A stretch of DNA of 64,000 nt from JBCCGI01 sp039029355 (GCA_039029355.1 JBCCGI010000016.1:60608-124607); one strand, 5' to 3'. Numbered from the stretch's first letter, positions 26,846 to 35,127 are shown. Numbers and translations: made by a program. Notes: generated by a model not told the origin, from the letters alone.

Positions 26846-27324
26846 GGTTATCCTCCATGCAGGTTCTTGTGGGAAGCCCTGCTACGTGTCGGACCCAATG
26901 CCCGGACGCCGGACCTTGACCCCAGAGTCGGACCGAAGGCGTGAGTTGTCAAGGTGTGCAGGCGCGAATCGTCGACGACTTCATCGCGTGCGCAAAGCGT
27001 CTTCGTTGGCGTGACGAAGGGCTCATGCGCGTGTGCCCGCCCGGTTCTGGGAAATGTCGAATTTGGCGCCTAATCGGGTAAAAGAGCGCAGTTCGGAGTT
27101 TGCGCGAGTTTCGCCGCTTTGCCCCCTTGCGGGCATTAGGGGACATGCTTAGTGTTGGGTGCATGAGGGAGCTCGTCCTTGCCCGACCTGCTGCCTGCTC
27201 CAGCAGGACTCCCTGCCCTTGCAGGACTTGCAGTCCGAGTCCGGACGGCTTTGCCTCTGGCCCTGCTTAGGCAGGGTTCTGTACGACCTTTTCTATATCA
27301 ATTCCCTTATTTGGAGTGATTCCA
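26846..27324 (+). other. Lower-GC intergenic leader of the biosynthetic cluster
   Basis: I find no convincing gene of ordinary size here. The stretch contains several short hairpins and ends in a possible promoter region (TTCTGT...TATATC around 27277-27299) just ahead of the 16-codon ORF. Base composition is visibly lower in GC than in the flanking genes. Confidence 0.5.
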
Positions 27325-27402
27325 ATGAAGAAGCGTACGAAGAACGGCCAGTACACTGGCTCGCTGCTCGGCTAGTTCATTTTTAGCCTTGCTATAGCAG
27401 GG
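27194..27402 (+). repeat. Four CCTGC...GCAGG hairpins around the mini-ORF
   Basis: Inverted repeats with the same arms recur at 27194-27207 (CCTGCTCCAGCAGG), 27212-27225 (CCTGCCCTTGCAGG), 27261-27276 (CCCTGCTTAGGCAGGG) and 27387-27402 (CCTTGCTATAGCAGGG). Arms are conserved but loops differ, which suggests either protein-binding operators or small RNA hairpins. They bracket the mini-ORF at 27325-27375. Confidence 0.55.
27325..27375 (+). CDS. 16-residue peptide ORF, possible scaffold or leader peptide
   Basis: The ORF encodes MKKRTKNGQYTGSLLG. A GGAG ribosome binding site lies eight bases before the ATG, which is ideal spacing, and the ORF ends in TAG just before a 9-bp hairpin. The position, first in the transcript ahead of two peptidase-like genes and an aminoacyl-tRNA synthetase paralog, fits either a peptide that is modified or extended by the cluster or an attenuator leader peptide. 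It has two consecutive Leu codons, so a Leu-tRNA-responsive attenuator is conceivable given the downstream LeuRS paralog. Its translation is unproven. Confidence 0.4.
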   Translation: MKKRTKNGQYTGSLLG

Positions 27403-27439
27403 GTTCACGTCGTCGCCTTCTTGGCTTCGTCGTGAACCC
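27401..27439 (+). terminator. Attenuator-like hairpin between mini-ORF and cluster
   Basis: GGGTTCACG pairs with CGTGAACCC (9 bp) across a 21-nt loop that can form an inner GCC/GGC stem. It lies 25 bp after the mini-ORF stop and 35 bp before the first large gene. There is no long T-tract, so partial read-through is expected. Confidence 0.5.
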
Positions 27440-27474
27440 TCCATGTAGCCCTTTATCTATCACCAGTTACCTCC

Positions 27475-28626
27475 TTGTCCGGTGAGCTCGTGAGAGAACA
27501 ATCCACGTCTAGCCTATTGGTCCGGCCGGATCGGTTTCGGAGCTTCTCGCAACCCGACGCTGACACGACTTTCGTGCTAGCGACCTCTCAGCGCCTCGCC
27601 GAAAGCTTCGCGGTCTCTGAGTGCGAAACCTATAAGCAGCACTCGCTGGTCACGTTTCAGACGACCGAAGACTTCGAGGCTCTTCTTGACGGTCCAATCC
27701 CGGACAGCGCCCACGTCCTTGTGGTCGCGCCCGGGTGCTACTTCCGTTCCCCGACGCCGGATCGGCTCGGGCCCCGCCGTCAGCTGGCCGTGATGGCCTG
27801 CAATTCGACGCCGACGTCGATGACGGAGATCGAGCACTTCCTAAGGATGGGGGAGCTCAACGATCCCGACGCCCAGGAGGCGTTGACCGAGCAGCTCTTC
27901 GAACGCGGAGAGAAGGCCGGTTCGCTTACCTTCCGGGACAGCGCCCGCGGGACGGACGCTCGCTTCAATCATCTGCGCGACGACTACCAGTGGCACGAGC
28001 AGATGGGGCGGCTCGGTTGGGGCGAGCAGCAGCTCTTCCCGTCCGGCGAAGTGAGCGTGTTGCCGCTCGACGTCTACGCCACCGGGATCGAGACGGCGCT
28101 GGATGTGACCGGCACCTTGACCTTCCTCGGTCAGCCGGTCGTGCACTCCGGCACGCCCTCCTTCTTGGAGAGCGATCAGGAGCGCATCTTCCGGGCGCTC
28201 GCCACGATGCGGAACACGCCGGTCCTGGCCCACATCGAGGCAGGCGTGATCCGCGAGGTCGAGGCGGGTGCGCCCGAGTCGGAGCCGGCCGTGCGCATGT
28301 TGCGCGACATGTTCGAGGTCGACTCGCGGTATCGCGATCTGATCGAGATCGGTTTCTCGGTCAACACGACGCTGCAGCTGTTCGAGAGCAACTCCGCCAT
28401 GAACGAGGTGTACGGCGGGGAGCACGGCTCGATGCACTTCGGGGTGGGGCTGATCCCGCACACCCAATATCACCTCGATCTGATCTGCCCGGAAACGTCT
28501 GTGCTCGCCGAGGACGGCAGCTATGTCTTCGGCAAGCCCGTCCGTCGCGGCATGCGGCGCCAGAAGTCCGCCATGTGCCCGTGCCTTGGCTACGACAAGG
28601 GGACGTCTCCGGAGAAGCCTAGCTAG
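27475..28626 (+). CDS. M29-like metallo-aminopeptidase family protein A
   Basis: A 383-residue protein. The C-terminal half keeps the metal-site pattern of family M29 aminopeptidases (AmpS/PepS type): FPSGEV (Glu 192), LIEIGFSVNT (Glu 291), EHGSMHFGVG (His 321) and YHLD (His 333, Asp 335). The N-terminal half is the less conserved Rossmann-like part, with MACNSTPTS near 107-115. It would remove N-terminal residues from a short peptide or act on an amino-acid-like substrate, as the related NicX-type oxygenases do. It is paralogous to the next gene, with 12 bp between. A TTG start at 27475 is used; the GTG at 27490 is equally possible. Confidence 0.6.
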   Translation: MSGELVREQSTSSLLVRPDRFRSFSQPDADTTFVLATSQRLAESFAVSECETYKQHSLVTFQTTEDFEALLDGPIPDSAHVLVVAPGCYFRSPTPDRLGPRRQLAVMACNSTPTSMTEIEHFLRMGELNDPDAQEALTEQLFERGEKAGSLTFRDSARGTDARFNHLRDDYQWHEQMGRLGWGEQQLFPSGEVSVLPLDVYATGIETALDVTGTLTFLGQPVVHSGTPSFLESDQERIFRALATMRNTPVLAHIEAGVIREVEAGAPESEPAVRMLRDMFEVDSRYRDLIEIGFSVNTTLQLFESNSAMNEVYGGEHGSMHFGVGLIPHTQYHLDLICPETSVLAEDGSYVFGKPVRRGMRRQKSAMCPCLGYDKGTSPEKPS

Positions 28627-28638
28627 AGAGTATGCGTA

Positions 28639-29703
28639 ATGACTATTGCGGTTAGAAACGAAGTCGTCCTCCGACCCTCGTCGCTCAAGCACTTCGGGCC
28701 CGCCGAAGGCAGCAGCTTCTATCTCGTGACCAACTCGGAATACGCGCCCCTCGTGACGATCGAGGAGGACGCGCCGTACGAGTCGTTCCACGTGGTCACG
28801 TTCGACGAGGGGGGCTCCTTCGGGAAGCTCATCAAGGAGAAGATCCCGGAGAACACCCACATCCTGACGATCCTCCCCAAGACGTTGGTCGAGTCGCCGA
28901 CGGCGGAGGAGCTCGGGAAGCGCCGCAAGCTGTCGATCATGGCGTGCAGCTCGGGGCCTACGGCCTGGGAGGCGGTACAGCACTTCCTGGACGCCGGCGC
29001 GGCGACCGACCCGCGCGAGCACGAACGCATCTCCGACCGCTTCTTCAGCCTGGGGGAGGCCTCCGAACGGATCCTCTTCGTGGACGAGAAGCACGGCACG
29101 ACGATGGAGTTCCGCCACAACGACGGCGAGTACCAGTGGTTCGAGCAGCTCGGCATGCTCGAGTGGGGCGGCCAGCAGGTGTACCCCGCCGGCGAGATCA
29201 GCTGCTTCCTGCAGGAGCTCTATCCCGACGATCTGAAGGCGGATCACCTGTTCGCGATGAACGGGACGATCGCGCTGCGCGGACATCCGATCCTTCACTC
29301 CGGCCCGCCCTCCTTCCGCATGGAGGACCAGGCGCGCATCTACGATCGGCTCGCGATGATGGGCGACAGCGCCGTGATCGCGACCGTGAGCGGGGGGCGG
29401 ATCGAGAAGCTCGAGCCCACCGGCCCGCGCGCGGCCGACGCGGCCGGGATGCTCGAGGCGATGTTCAGCGTCGACTCGCGCTTCGGGACCCTCTTCGAGG
29501 TGGGCTTCTCGATGAACACCCACGTGAAGCACTACCCGGGCAACACGGCGATGAACGAGGTCTGCGGCTTCGAGCACGGCTCGATGCACTACGGCCTCGG
29601 CATGCTGCCGTTCACGCAGTACCACCTCGACATCATCTGCCCGGACACGTCGGTCCGGACCGAGAGCGGGGAGGTCCTGCTGGGTCCGCCGAGCGCCAAC
29701 TAG
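28639..29703 (+). CDS. M29-like metallo-aminopeptidase family protein B
   Basis: A 354-residue paralog of the preceding gene, probably its heteromeric partner. The same ligand set is intact: YPAGEI (Glu 186), FEVGFSMNT (Glu 287), GSMHYGLG (His 317), QYHLD (His 329, Asp 331). Shared signature segments include MACSSGPTAWEAVQHFLDAG, QLGMLEWG and MNEVCGFEHGSMH. Family M29 enzymes are dimeric metallo-exopeptidases; whether this pair is hydrolytic here is inference. It is followed 7 bp later by the LeuRS paralog in the same operon. Confidence 0.6.
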   Translation: MTIAVRNEVVLRPSSLKHFGPAEGSSFYLVTNSEYAPLVTIEEDAPYESFHVVTFDEGGSFGKLIKEKIPENTHILTILPKTLVESPTAEELGKRRKLSIMACSSGPTAWEAVQHFLDAGAATDPREHERISDRFFSLGEASERILFVDEKHGTTMEFRHNDGEYQWFEQLGMLEWGGQQVYPAGEISCFLQELYPDDLKADHLFAMNGTIALRGHPILHSGPPSFRMEDQARIYDRLAMMGDSAVIATVSGGRIEKLEPTGPRAADAAGMLEAMFSVDSRFGTLFEVGFSMNTHVKHYPGNTAMNEVCGFEHGSMHYGLGMLPFTQYHLDIICPDTSVRTESGEVLLGPPSAN

Positions 29704-29710
29704 AGTCCAG

Positions 29711-32005
29711 ATGACAGACGCCTACACCCCCTTCGAGATCACGCGCCGCTGGCAGCAGCGCTGGGAGGAGGTGCAGGCGTTCGTCGCCCGCCCCGAGCCC
29801 GGCAAGCCCACATACCACTGCTACGAGTACCTGCCGTTCCCCAGCGGGTCGCTGCACATGGGGCACGTGCGGAACTACGTCATCGGGGATACGCTCTCGC
29901 GTTTCCACCGGCTCAAGGGCTACAGCGTGCTGTACGCGCAGGCCTTCGACTCGATGGGGCTGCCGGTCGAAGACGCGGCGATCCGCATGGGCTGCTCGCC
30001 CGCGGAGTGGATCGAACGCTGCTGCGCGAAGATGAAGCCGGCGCTGCTGGCGCTGGGGCTCAGCTACGACCCCGAGCGCTTCTTCTCGCTGGACGATCCC
30101 AGCTACTACCGCTGGACGCAGTGGATCTTCCTGAAGCTGTACGAGGCCGGGCGCATCTACCGCTCGGATGCGTGGATCGACCACTGCGACCGCTGCCAGA
30201 GCGCGGTGCCGCCCGAGCAGCTGCTCGACGGACGTTGCTGGCGCTGCGGCGATGAGGTCGTGCCGCGCCAGCAGCCGCAGTGGTACATCGACCTGCAGAG
30301 CGTCGCCCAGGACCTCCTGGACGGGCTCGAGACCGTCAGCTTTCCGGACCAGGCGAAGGTCGCGCAGCAGAACTGGATCGGTCGCAAGGAGGGCGTGGCG
30401 GTCGCCTTCGAGGTCGAGGGACGCTCCGAACCGCTCGAGGTCTTCACGCATCGCCTCGCGCTCCTGCCCGGGGCTACCTTCGTGGGCTTGGCGCCCGAGC
30501 ACCCGCTGGTTCCCGCGCTGCTCGAGCAGAGCGACGACCCGGCCCGGTCGCTGGAAGAGGTCCAGGCGCTGTGCGCGGTCCACCGCGTCGACCGCATGCG
30601 CACGCCGGAGCGGGCAGGCGTCGACACCGGCGCGCGCGCGCGCAATCCGCTCAGCGGCGAGCTCCTTCCGGTGTACGTGGCGCCCTACGTCCAGGTCGAG
30701 TTCGGCGGCGGGGCCGTCGTGGGCTGCCCGGCGCACTCCTCCAGCGATGCGCGCTTTGCGCGCACCATGGGGTTGCCGGCACGCACGGTGATCGCACCGG
30801 ACGGCGAGCCCTCGGGCTCCGGCGAGGCCGAGCCGTACCTCGGCGAAGGCACGATGGTCGGCAGCGGGCGCTACGACGGGCAGCGCTCCGAGGAGGTGGG
30901 GGAGGCGCTCCTCCGCGACCTCGGCGAAGCCGGCCGCGCGCGGACCGCGGTCTCCTATGAAGTGCGCGATTGGTGCATTTCGCGGCAGCGCTACTGGTCG
31001 GTGCCGATCCCGATCGTCTATTGCGACACCTGCGGCACCGTTCCGGTGCCCGAGGACCAGCTGCCGGTCGTGTTGCCGGTCGAGGGCATCGAGCTCGGCG
31101 GGGACGGCAACCCCCTGGATCGCACCCCGGACTTCGTCAACTGCAGCTGCCCCCGCTGCGGTGGCGCCGCGAAGCGCGAAACCAGCACGCTCGACACCTT
31201 CGTGAACAGCGCCTGGGTCATCCTGCGCTTCTGCAACCCCGACTTCAGCGAGGCGCTGTTCGACCCTGACGCCGTCGCGGCCTGGAGTCCGGGCGACCTG
31301 GTCGTGGGCGGCGCCGAGCACGTGACCGTCGGCAACTTCTACTTCCGCGCGATCTTCCGCCTGCTGCACAGCGAGGGGCTGATCCCCCAGGCCGAGCCGT
31401 GGCGCGACACGTTCTTCCACGGCATGGTGCTGCTCGACGGGCGCAAGATGTCGAAGTCGATCGGCAACATCGTCGAGCCCCAGGACGTGATCGATCAGTA
31501 CGGCGTCGACGCGGTGCGCTTCCAGAGCATGGCGGCCTCGCGCCTGGTCCGCGACGTCAACTGGTCCGAGGGGAAGATGGCCAGCACCAGCCGCGACCTG
31601 ATGCGCATCTGGCGCCTGGCGCTCGAGATCATCGAGGGCGCCGGGCCGGACGAGCACGAGCTCGACGAGGATGCGCTCTCGTCCATGGAGCAGAAGTTCC
31701 GCGGCTTCGTCGACGCCAGCGTGGCCAAGGTCGAGCGCAACTACGACGCGCTCGAGATCCAGGCCGCCTGCAACAACGTGATGGCGCTGGCCGAGAAGAT
31801 GAAGTCGTTCCTCAAGAAGACCAAGGGCAAGCCTTCCATCGCGCGGTGGGAGCTCCTTCGCATGGCGCTGCGGCGCCTGCTCGTGCTGCTGAACCCCGTG
31901 GCTCCGCACCTGACCGAGGAGCTGTGGGAGCGGCTAGGCAACCGCGAGATGCTGTGCCAGGGGGCCCACTGGCCCACCCTCATGCCCGTGTCGGAGACCC
32001 GATGA
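29711..32005 (+). CDS. Leucyl-tRNA synthetase paralog, editing site eroded, C-terminus short
   Basis: A 764-residue class I synthetase, about 100 residues shorter than a housekeeping LeuRS. The catalytic core is intact: PSGSLHMGH (residues 45-52) and GRKMSKSIGN (Lys 579). A zinc-type CDRCQ...CWRCG pair is present. In the CP1 editing domain the Thr-rich TTRPDT segment reads THRLALLPG (about residue 245), and the universally conserved Asp of GHDQRD is lost (AHSSSD, about 342). The protein ends right after the anticodon-binding helix bundle (LNPVAPHLTEELWERLG...HWPTL), so the C-terminal tRNA-contacting domain is missing. It probably activates an amino acid, perhaps non-Leu, for the cluster's product. 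Its stop overlaps the next start (ATGA). Confidence 0.85.
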   Translation: MTDAYTPFEITRRWQQRWEEVQAFVARPEPGKPTYHCYEYLPFPSGSLHMGHVRNYVIGDTLSRFHRLKGYSVLYAQAFDSMGLPVEDAAIRMGCSPAEWIERCCAKMKPALLALGLSYDPERFFSLDDPSYYRWTQWIFLKLYEAGRIYRSDAWIDHCDRCQSAVPPEQLLDGRCWRCGDEVVPRQQPQWYIDLQSVAQDLLDGLETVSFPDQAKVAQQNWIGRKEGVAVAFEVEGRSEPLEVFTHRLALLPGATFVGLAPEHPLVPALLEQSDDPARSLEEVQALCAVHRVDRMRTPERAGVDTGARARNPLSGELLPVYVAPYVQVEFGGGAVVGCPAHSSSDARFARTMGLPARTVIAPDGEPSGSGEAEPYLGEGTMVGSGRYDGQRSEEVGEALLRDLGEAGRARTAVSYEVRDWCISRQRYWSVPIPIVYCDTCGTVPVPEDQLPVVLPVEGIELGGDGNPLDRTPDFVNCSCPRCGGAAKRETSTLDTFVNSAWVILRFCNPDFSEALFDPDAVAAWSPGDLVVGGAEHVTVGNFYFRAIFRLLHSEGLIPQAEPWRDTFFHGMVLLDGRKMSKSIGNIVEPQDVIDQYGVDAVRFQSMAASRLVRDVNWSEGKMASTSRDLMRIWRLALEIIEGAGPDEHELDEDALSSMEQKFRGFVDASVAKVERNYDALEIQAACNNVMALAEKMKSFLKKTKGKPSIARWELLRMALRRLLVLLNPVAPHLTEELWERLGNREMLCQGAHWPTLMPVSETR

Positions 32006-32943
32006 AGCCGACCAACGTCACCAACGAGTCGTTCGAGAGTGGAGCCGAGTGCTTCCGCGAGAACGGGTTCTTCATCTTCAAGGTGTACGAGCCCGAGGAG
32101 GCGCGCGAGATCCTAGAGGCGGTGCGCCTGAAGAACCTCGACCGCGAGCGCGCGCTCTACGACAACGACGTCAACTACGACCGTCACTTCGACATCGCCG
32201 AGCTCGCCCACCACGTCACCCATCCGGCGGTCGTGCGGCGCCTGCAGAGCCTGTTCGGCGACGACGTCCTGTGTTGGCGCTCGGAGTTCTTCCCCAAGTT
32301 CCCGGGGCAGGCCGCCACCGAGTGGCACCAGGTCGAGGCCTTCCAGTACACGACGGGTGTGCCGCAGCTGGTGCCGACCGAGCGCTACGACGGCGTGCCC
32401 ACCGAGCTGACCGCGTGGACGGCGTTCAACGACACCGACCGCAACAACGGCTGCCTGAAGTTCATGCCGGGCTCGCACCGGCGCTGGCGCTACGACGAGT
32501 CCAAGGCCTCGGACACCGGCCGCAACGAGGAGTACGACCCGACCTTCTCGGAGACCTCGTTCTACGGCTACAACTTCGCCGACTTCAAGGTGGATCCCGA
32601 CTGGGAGCCGGACGACGGCCAGGCCTTCGCGGCCGAGATGCGGGCCGGCGAGTGCGTGGTGTTCACCTCGCGTTGCATCCACGGGTCGTTCGCCAACACC
32701 ACCAAGCGCTCCACGCGCTTCGCGATCAACGCACGGTACGTTCCGACGCACGTGAAGGTGTACCCGGACCGGACCGAGTTCAAGGAACACGGCGGCCACT
32801 TCGACCTGTCGCGGTACGGCTGCGTGCTGGTCGGAGGCGAGGAGAACTACGGACACAACCGCGTGCGGTCCCACGACAACCGCGGCGAGGCGTTTCCCGC
32901 GCCGCAGCCGCCGCTGGCGTCGCGGGAGGTGGGCCTGATCTGA
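32002..32943 (+). CDS. SyrB2-like Fe(II)/2-oxoglutarate enzyme (chlorinating-enzyme family)
   Basis: A 313-residue protein that aligns along its whole length with the non-haem iron halogenase SyrB2 as I remember it: NYDRH near 58-62, VLCWRSEFFPKFPG (89-102), GCLKFMPGSH, RYVP...VKVYPD, YGC-VLVGGEENYGHNR. Iron ligands are His 109 (EWHQVEAF) and His 227 (SRCIHGSF), with Arg 239 placed to bind 2-oxoglutarate. At the third-ligand position, Asp/Glu in hydroxylases and Ala/Gly in halogenases, there is Val 111. Loss of the carboxylate argues for halogenase-type chemistry, but Val is bulkier. Known relatives act on an aminoacyl group tethered to a carrier protein, and such a carrier is the next gene. 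Confidence 0.85.
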   Translation: MKPTNVTNESFESGAECFRENGFFIFKVYEPEEAREILEAVRLKNLDRERALYDNDVNYDRHFDIAELAHHVTHPAVVRRLQSLFGDDVLCWRSEFFPKFPGQAATEWHQVEAFQYTTGVPQLVPTERYDGVPTELTAWTAFNDTDRNNGCLKFMPGSHRRWRYDESKASDTGRNEEYDPTFSETSFYGYNFADFKVDPDWEPDDGQAFAAEMRAGECVVFTSRCIHGSFANTTKRSTRFAINARYVPTHVKVYPDRTEFKEHGGHFDLSRYGCVLVGGEENYGHNRVRSHDNRGEAFPAPQPPLASREVGLI

Positions 32944-32970
32944 CGCCCGAGCCCGAGAGGAGAGCGAGGC

Positions 32971-33444
32971 ATGAGCGACGTCGAACGGATTCTGGAGCGC
33001 CTGCGCAGCCTGGGAGTGGACCTCAGCCTGGAGGCCGGGCAGCTTCGCCTGGAGGGGCCTAAGGACGCCCTGACCGCCGATCTTCGCGAGACCCTGCGCG
33101 CGCTCAAACCGCAGCTGGTCGAGCACCTGCAGTCCGCCGGCGCAGCGGAGCCGTCGGCGCCGCCGCCGGCCCGCGCCGCCGGCGGCCGCGAGCCGACGAC
33201 GCCGGCCGAGCACGCGGTGGCCGCCATCTGGTCGGAGGTGCTCGAGCTGGAGCGCATCCCCGTCGACGGGAACTTCTTCGACCTGGGCGGCTACTCCCAA
33301 CTCGGCGCGACGATCGTCGAGCGCGTGCGCGACGAGCTTGGCTTCGAGATGAGCATCCGCGAGCTCTTCCTGTATCCGACGGTCGCCGCGCTCGCGGCGC
33401 ACGTGGACGGCGCCGCCGCAACGGCGGAGGACGCGCGGCGGTGA
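32971..33444 (+). CDS. Free-standing carrier protein with TubC-type docking domain
   Basis: A 157-residue protein. Residues 1-55 (MSDVERILERLRSLGVDLSL, then LRLEGPKDALTADLRETLRALKPQLVEHLQ) have the alpha-beta pattern of a TubC N-terminal docking domain. An Ala/Pro linker (56-78) leads to a carrier domain (80-150) with the phosphopantetheine site NFFDLGGYSQLG, Ser 109. It should hold the aminoacyl or peptidyl substrate for the SyrB2-like enzyme and the NRPS. A docking domain on a stand-alone carrier implies a specific protein partner. It is translationally coupled to the thioesterase (GTGA overlap). Confidence 0.88.
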   Translation: MSDVERILERLRSLGVDLSLEAGQLRLEGPKDALTADLRETLRALKPQLVEHLQSAGAAEPSAPPPARAAGGREPTTPAEHAVAAIWSEVLELERIPVDGNFFDLGGYSQLGATIVERVRDELGFEMSIRELFLYPTVAALAAHVDGAAATAEDARR

Positions 33445-34217
33445 AGGGCTCCTGGCTCGTGCCGGTCGCACCGCCCGCTCCGCGGCCCGCGCCGCGGCTG
33501 CGGCTCGTGTGCATCCCGTTCGCCGGCGGCGACGCCACGGTCTTCCGCGACTGGGCGCCGGGGCTGCCGCGCGAGGTCGAGCTGCTCGGCGTCGAGCCGC
33601 CCGGCTCGCTGCGACGTATCATGGAGCCCCCGGTGCGCAGCCTCGAAGCGGCGCTCGAGGGGCTCTGGAACGAGCTCGCGGAGCTCCCGACGCTGCCGCT
33701 GGCGCTCTTCGGCTCGTGCACGGGCTCGTTCCTGGCCTTCGAGCTAGCGCGGAGACTGGAGGCCGACGGTCGCGCGCCGGCGCACCTGTTCTGCTCGAGC
33801 GTCTGGGCTCCGCAGCTGCCATCGCGCCACGCGCCGATCCACGCGCTGGGCGACGACGAGTTCCTCGAGGCGCTGCAGGGCCTCGGCGCGCTGCCGGCCG
33901 AGACGCTCGCGCAGCCCGAGCTGCTCGAGGTCCTGACGCCGGCCGCGCGCGCCAGCTTCGAGGCGGCCGAGACCTACGCGATGGAGCCCGGCTCCGAAGT
34001 GTCCTGCGCCCTGACCGCGATCAGCGGCGCGCGTGACGCGCTGGTCTCCAAGGACGAGCTGGAGGCCTGGAGCGAGCGCACGAGCGGCGGCTTCCGCAGC
34101 GTCCTGCTCGACGGCGGGCACGCCATCTGGACCGAGTGCCGCGAGGAGCTCCTGTCGACGCTGGCCGCCGATCTGGCCGGGCCGCTCGCGAGCGGCCGCG
34201 AAGAGGTGCGGCTCTGA
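33441..34217 (+). CDS. Type II thioesterase with Cys nucleophile
   Basis: A 258-residue alpha/beta hydrolase of the NRPS/PKS type II thioesterase family (RLVCIPFAGGDATVFRDWA start, EPPGSLRRIMEPP). The nucleophile elbow reads LFGSCTGSF, so Cys 93 stands where Ser is normal in G-x-S-x-G. The acid (GARDALVSKDE) and His (DGGHAIWTE) are in place. It may release the product from the free carrier or clear misprimed carriers; a Cys nucleophile can favour aminolysis or ring closure. The start overlaps the carrier stop, and the stop overlaps the next start (TGATG). Confidence 0.88.
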   Translation: MKGSWLVPVAPPAPRPAPRLRLVCIPFAGGDATVFRDWAPGLPREVELLGVEPPGSLRRIMEPPVRSLEAALEGLWNELAELPTLPLALFGSCTGSFLAFELARRLEADGRAPAHLFCSSVWAPQLPSRHAPIHALGDDEFLEALQGLGALPAETLAQPELLEVLTPAARASFEAAETYAMEPGSEVSCALTAISGARDALVSKDELEAWSERTSGGFRSVLLDGGHAIWTECREELLSTLAADLAGPLASGREEVRL

Positions 34218-35127
34218 TGTCGGCCGCGCCCGGCCCGACAGCCTTCGAGAGCGAGGGCTTCGTCGAGGTCCCCGGAGGCCGGGTGTGGTATGGCCGCCTG
34301 GACGGTCCGCCGCGGGGCGGCCTGCCGCTGATCGTCGCGCACGGCGGACCGGGTACGCCGCACGACTACCTCGAAGTGCTCGCCGCGCTTGCGGACGAGC
34401 GCCCCGTGATCTTCTACGACCAGCTCGGCTGCGGGCGATCTCCAGCGGCCGGCGATCCGGAGCTGTGGCGGCGCGAGCGCTTCGTCGAGGAGCTCGGCGT
34501 CCTGCACGGCGCGCTCGTTCCGGGCCCGGTGCACCTGTTCGGCCACTCCTGGGGCACGATCCTGTGCACGAGCTACGCGCTCGAGCGGGGGGACGGCGTC
34601 GCGAGCCTCGCCCTGCAGAGCCCGTGCCTCGACATCCCGCGGCTCAAGGCGGACATCGGCCGCCTGGTGGGAGAGCTGCCCGAGGGCATCCAGCGCACGA
34701 TCGCGGCCTTCGATGCCGGCGAGGCGAGCGAGGGCGCCTACCGCGCGGCGTGCATGTCGTTCTTCCTCGAGCACGTCTGCCGCGTCTACCCGTTCCCCGA
34801 GGCGTTGGAGCGCGCCCTCGCGCGACGCAACGCCGCGACCTACCGGCGGATGTGGGGGCCCTCGGAGCTGGCCGTGACCGGCAACCTGCGCGACTTCGAC
34901 TGCACGGATCGGCTGGCGGAGCTCGCGCAGCCGGTGCTGCTCCTCTGCGGCCGCCACGATGAGTGCACGCCCGAGGCCACCGGGCGCCTGGCGCCGCTGC
35001 TCCCGGCGTCCGAGCTGCTGGTGCTCGAGCAGGGCTCGCACTTCCTGTCGCTCGAGCAGCCCGAGCGCTTCGTCGAAGCCGTGCGCGGCTTCCTGCGCCG
35101 CGCGGAGCGCCGCCGCGAGGTGCTCCC

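Noticed and set aside
26357..26944. Cys-rich 195-codon plus-strand frame, resembling a metal-binding or RiPP precursor
   Set aside because: The Cys content is an artefact of reading antisense to the Thr/Ser/Asp-rich gene on the minus strand, which has a signal peptide and an excellent ribosome binding site.
27159..27386. 75-codon frame covering the CCTGC hairpins as a possible precursor peptide
   Set aside because: No ribosome binding site, and the Leu/Cys/Gln runs come from the hairpin repeats. The 16-codon ORF in another frame has the better start signal.
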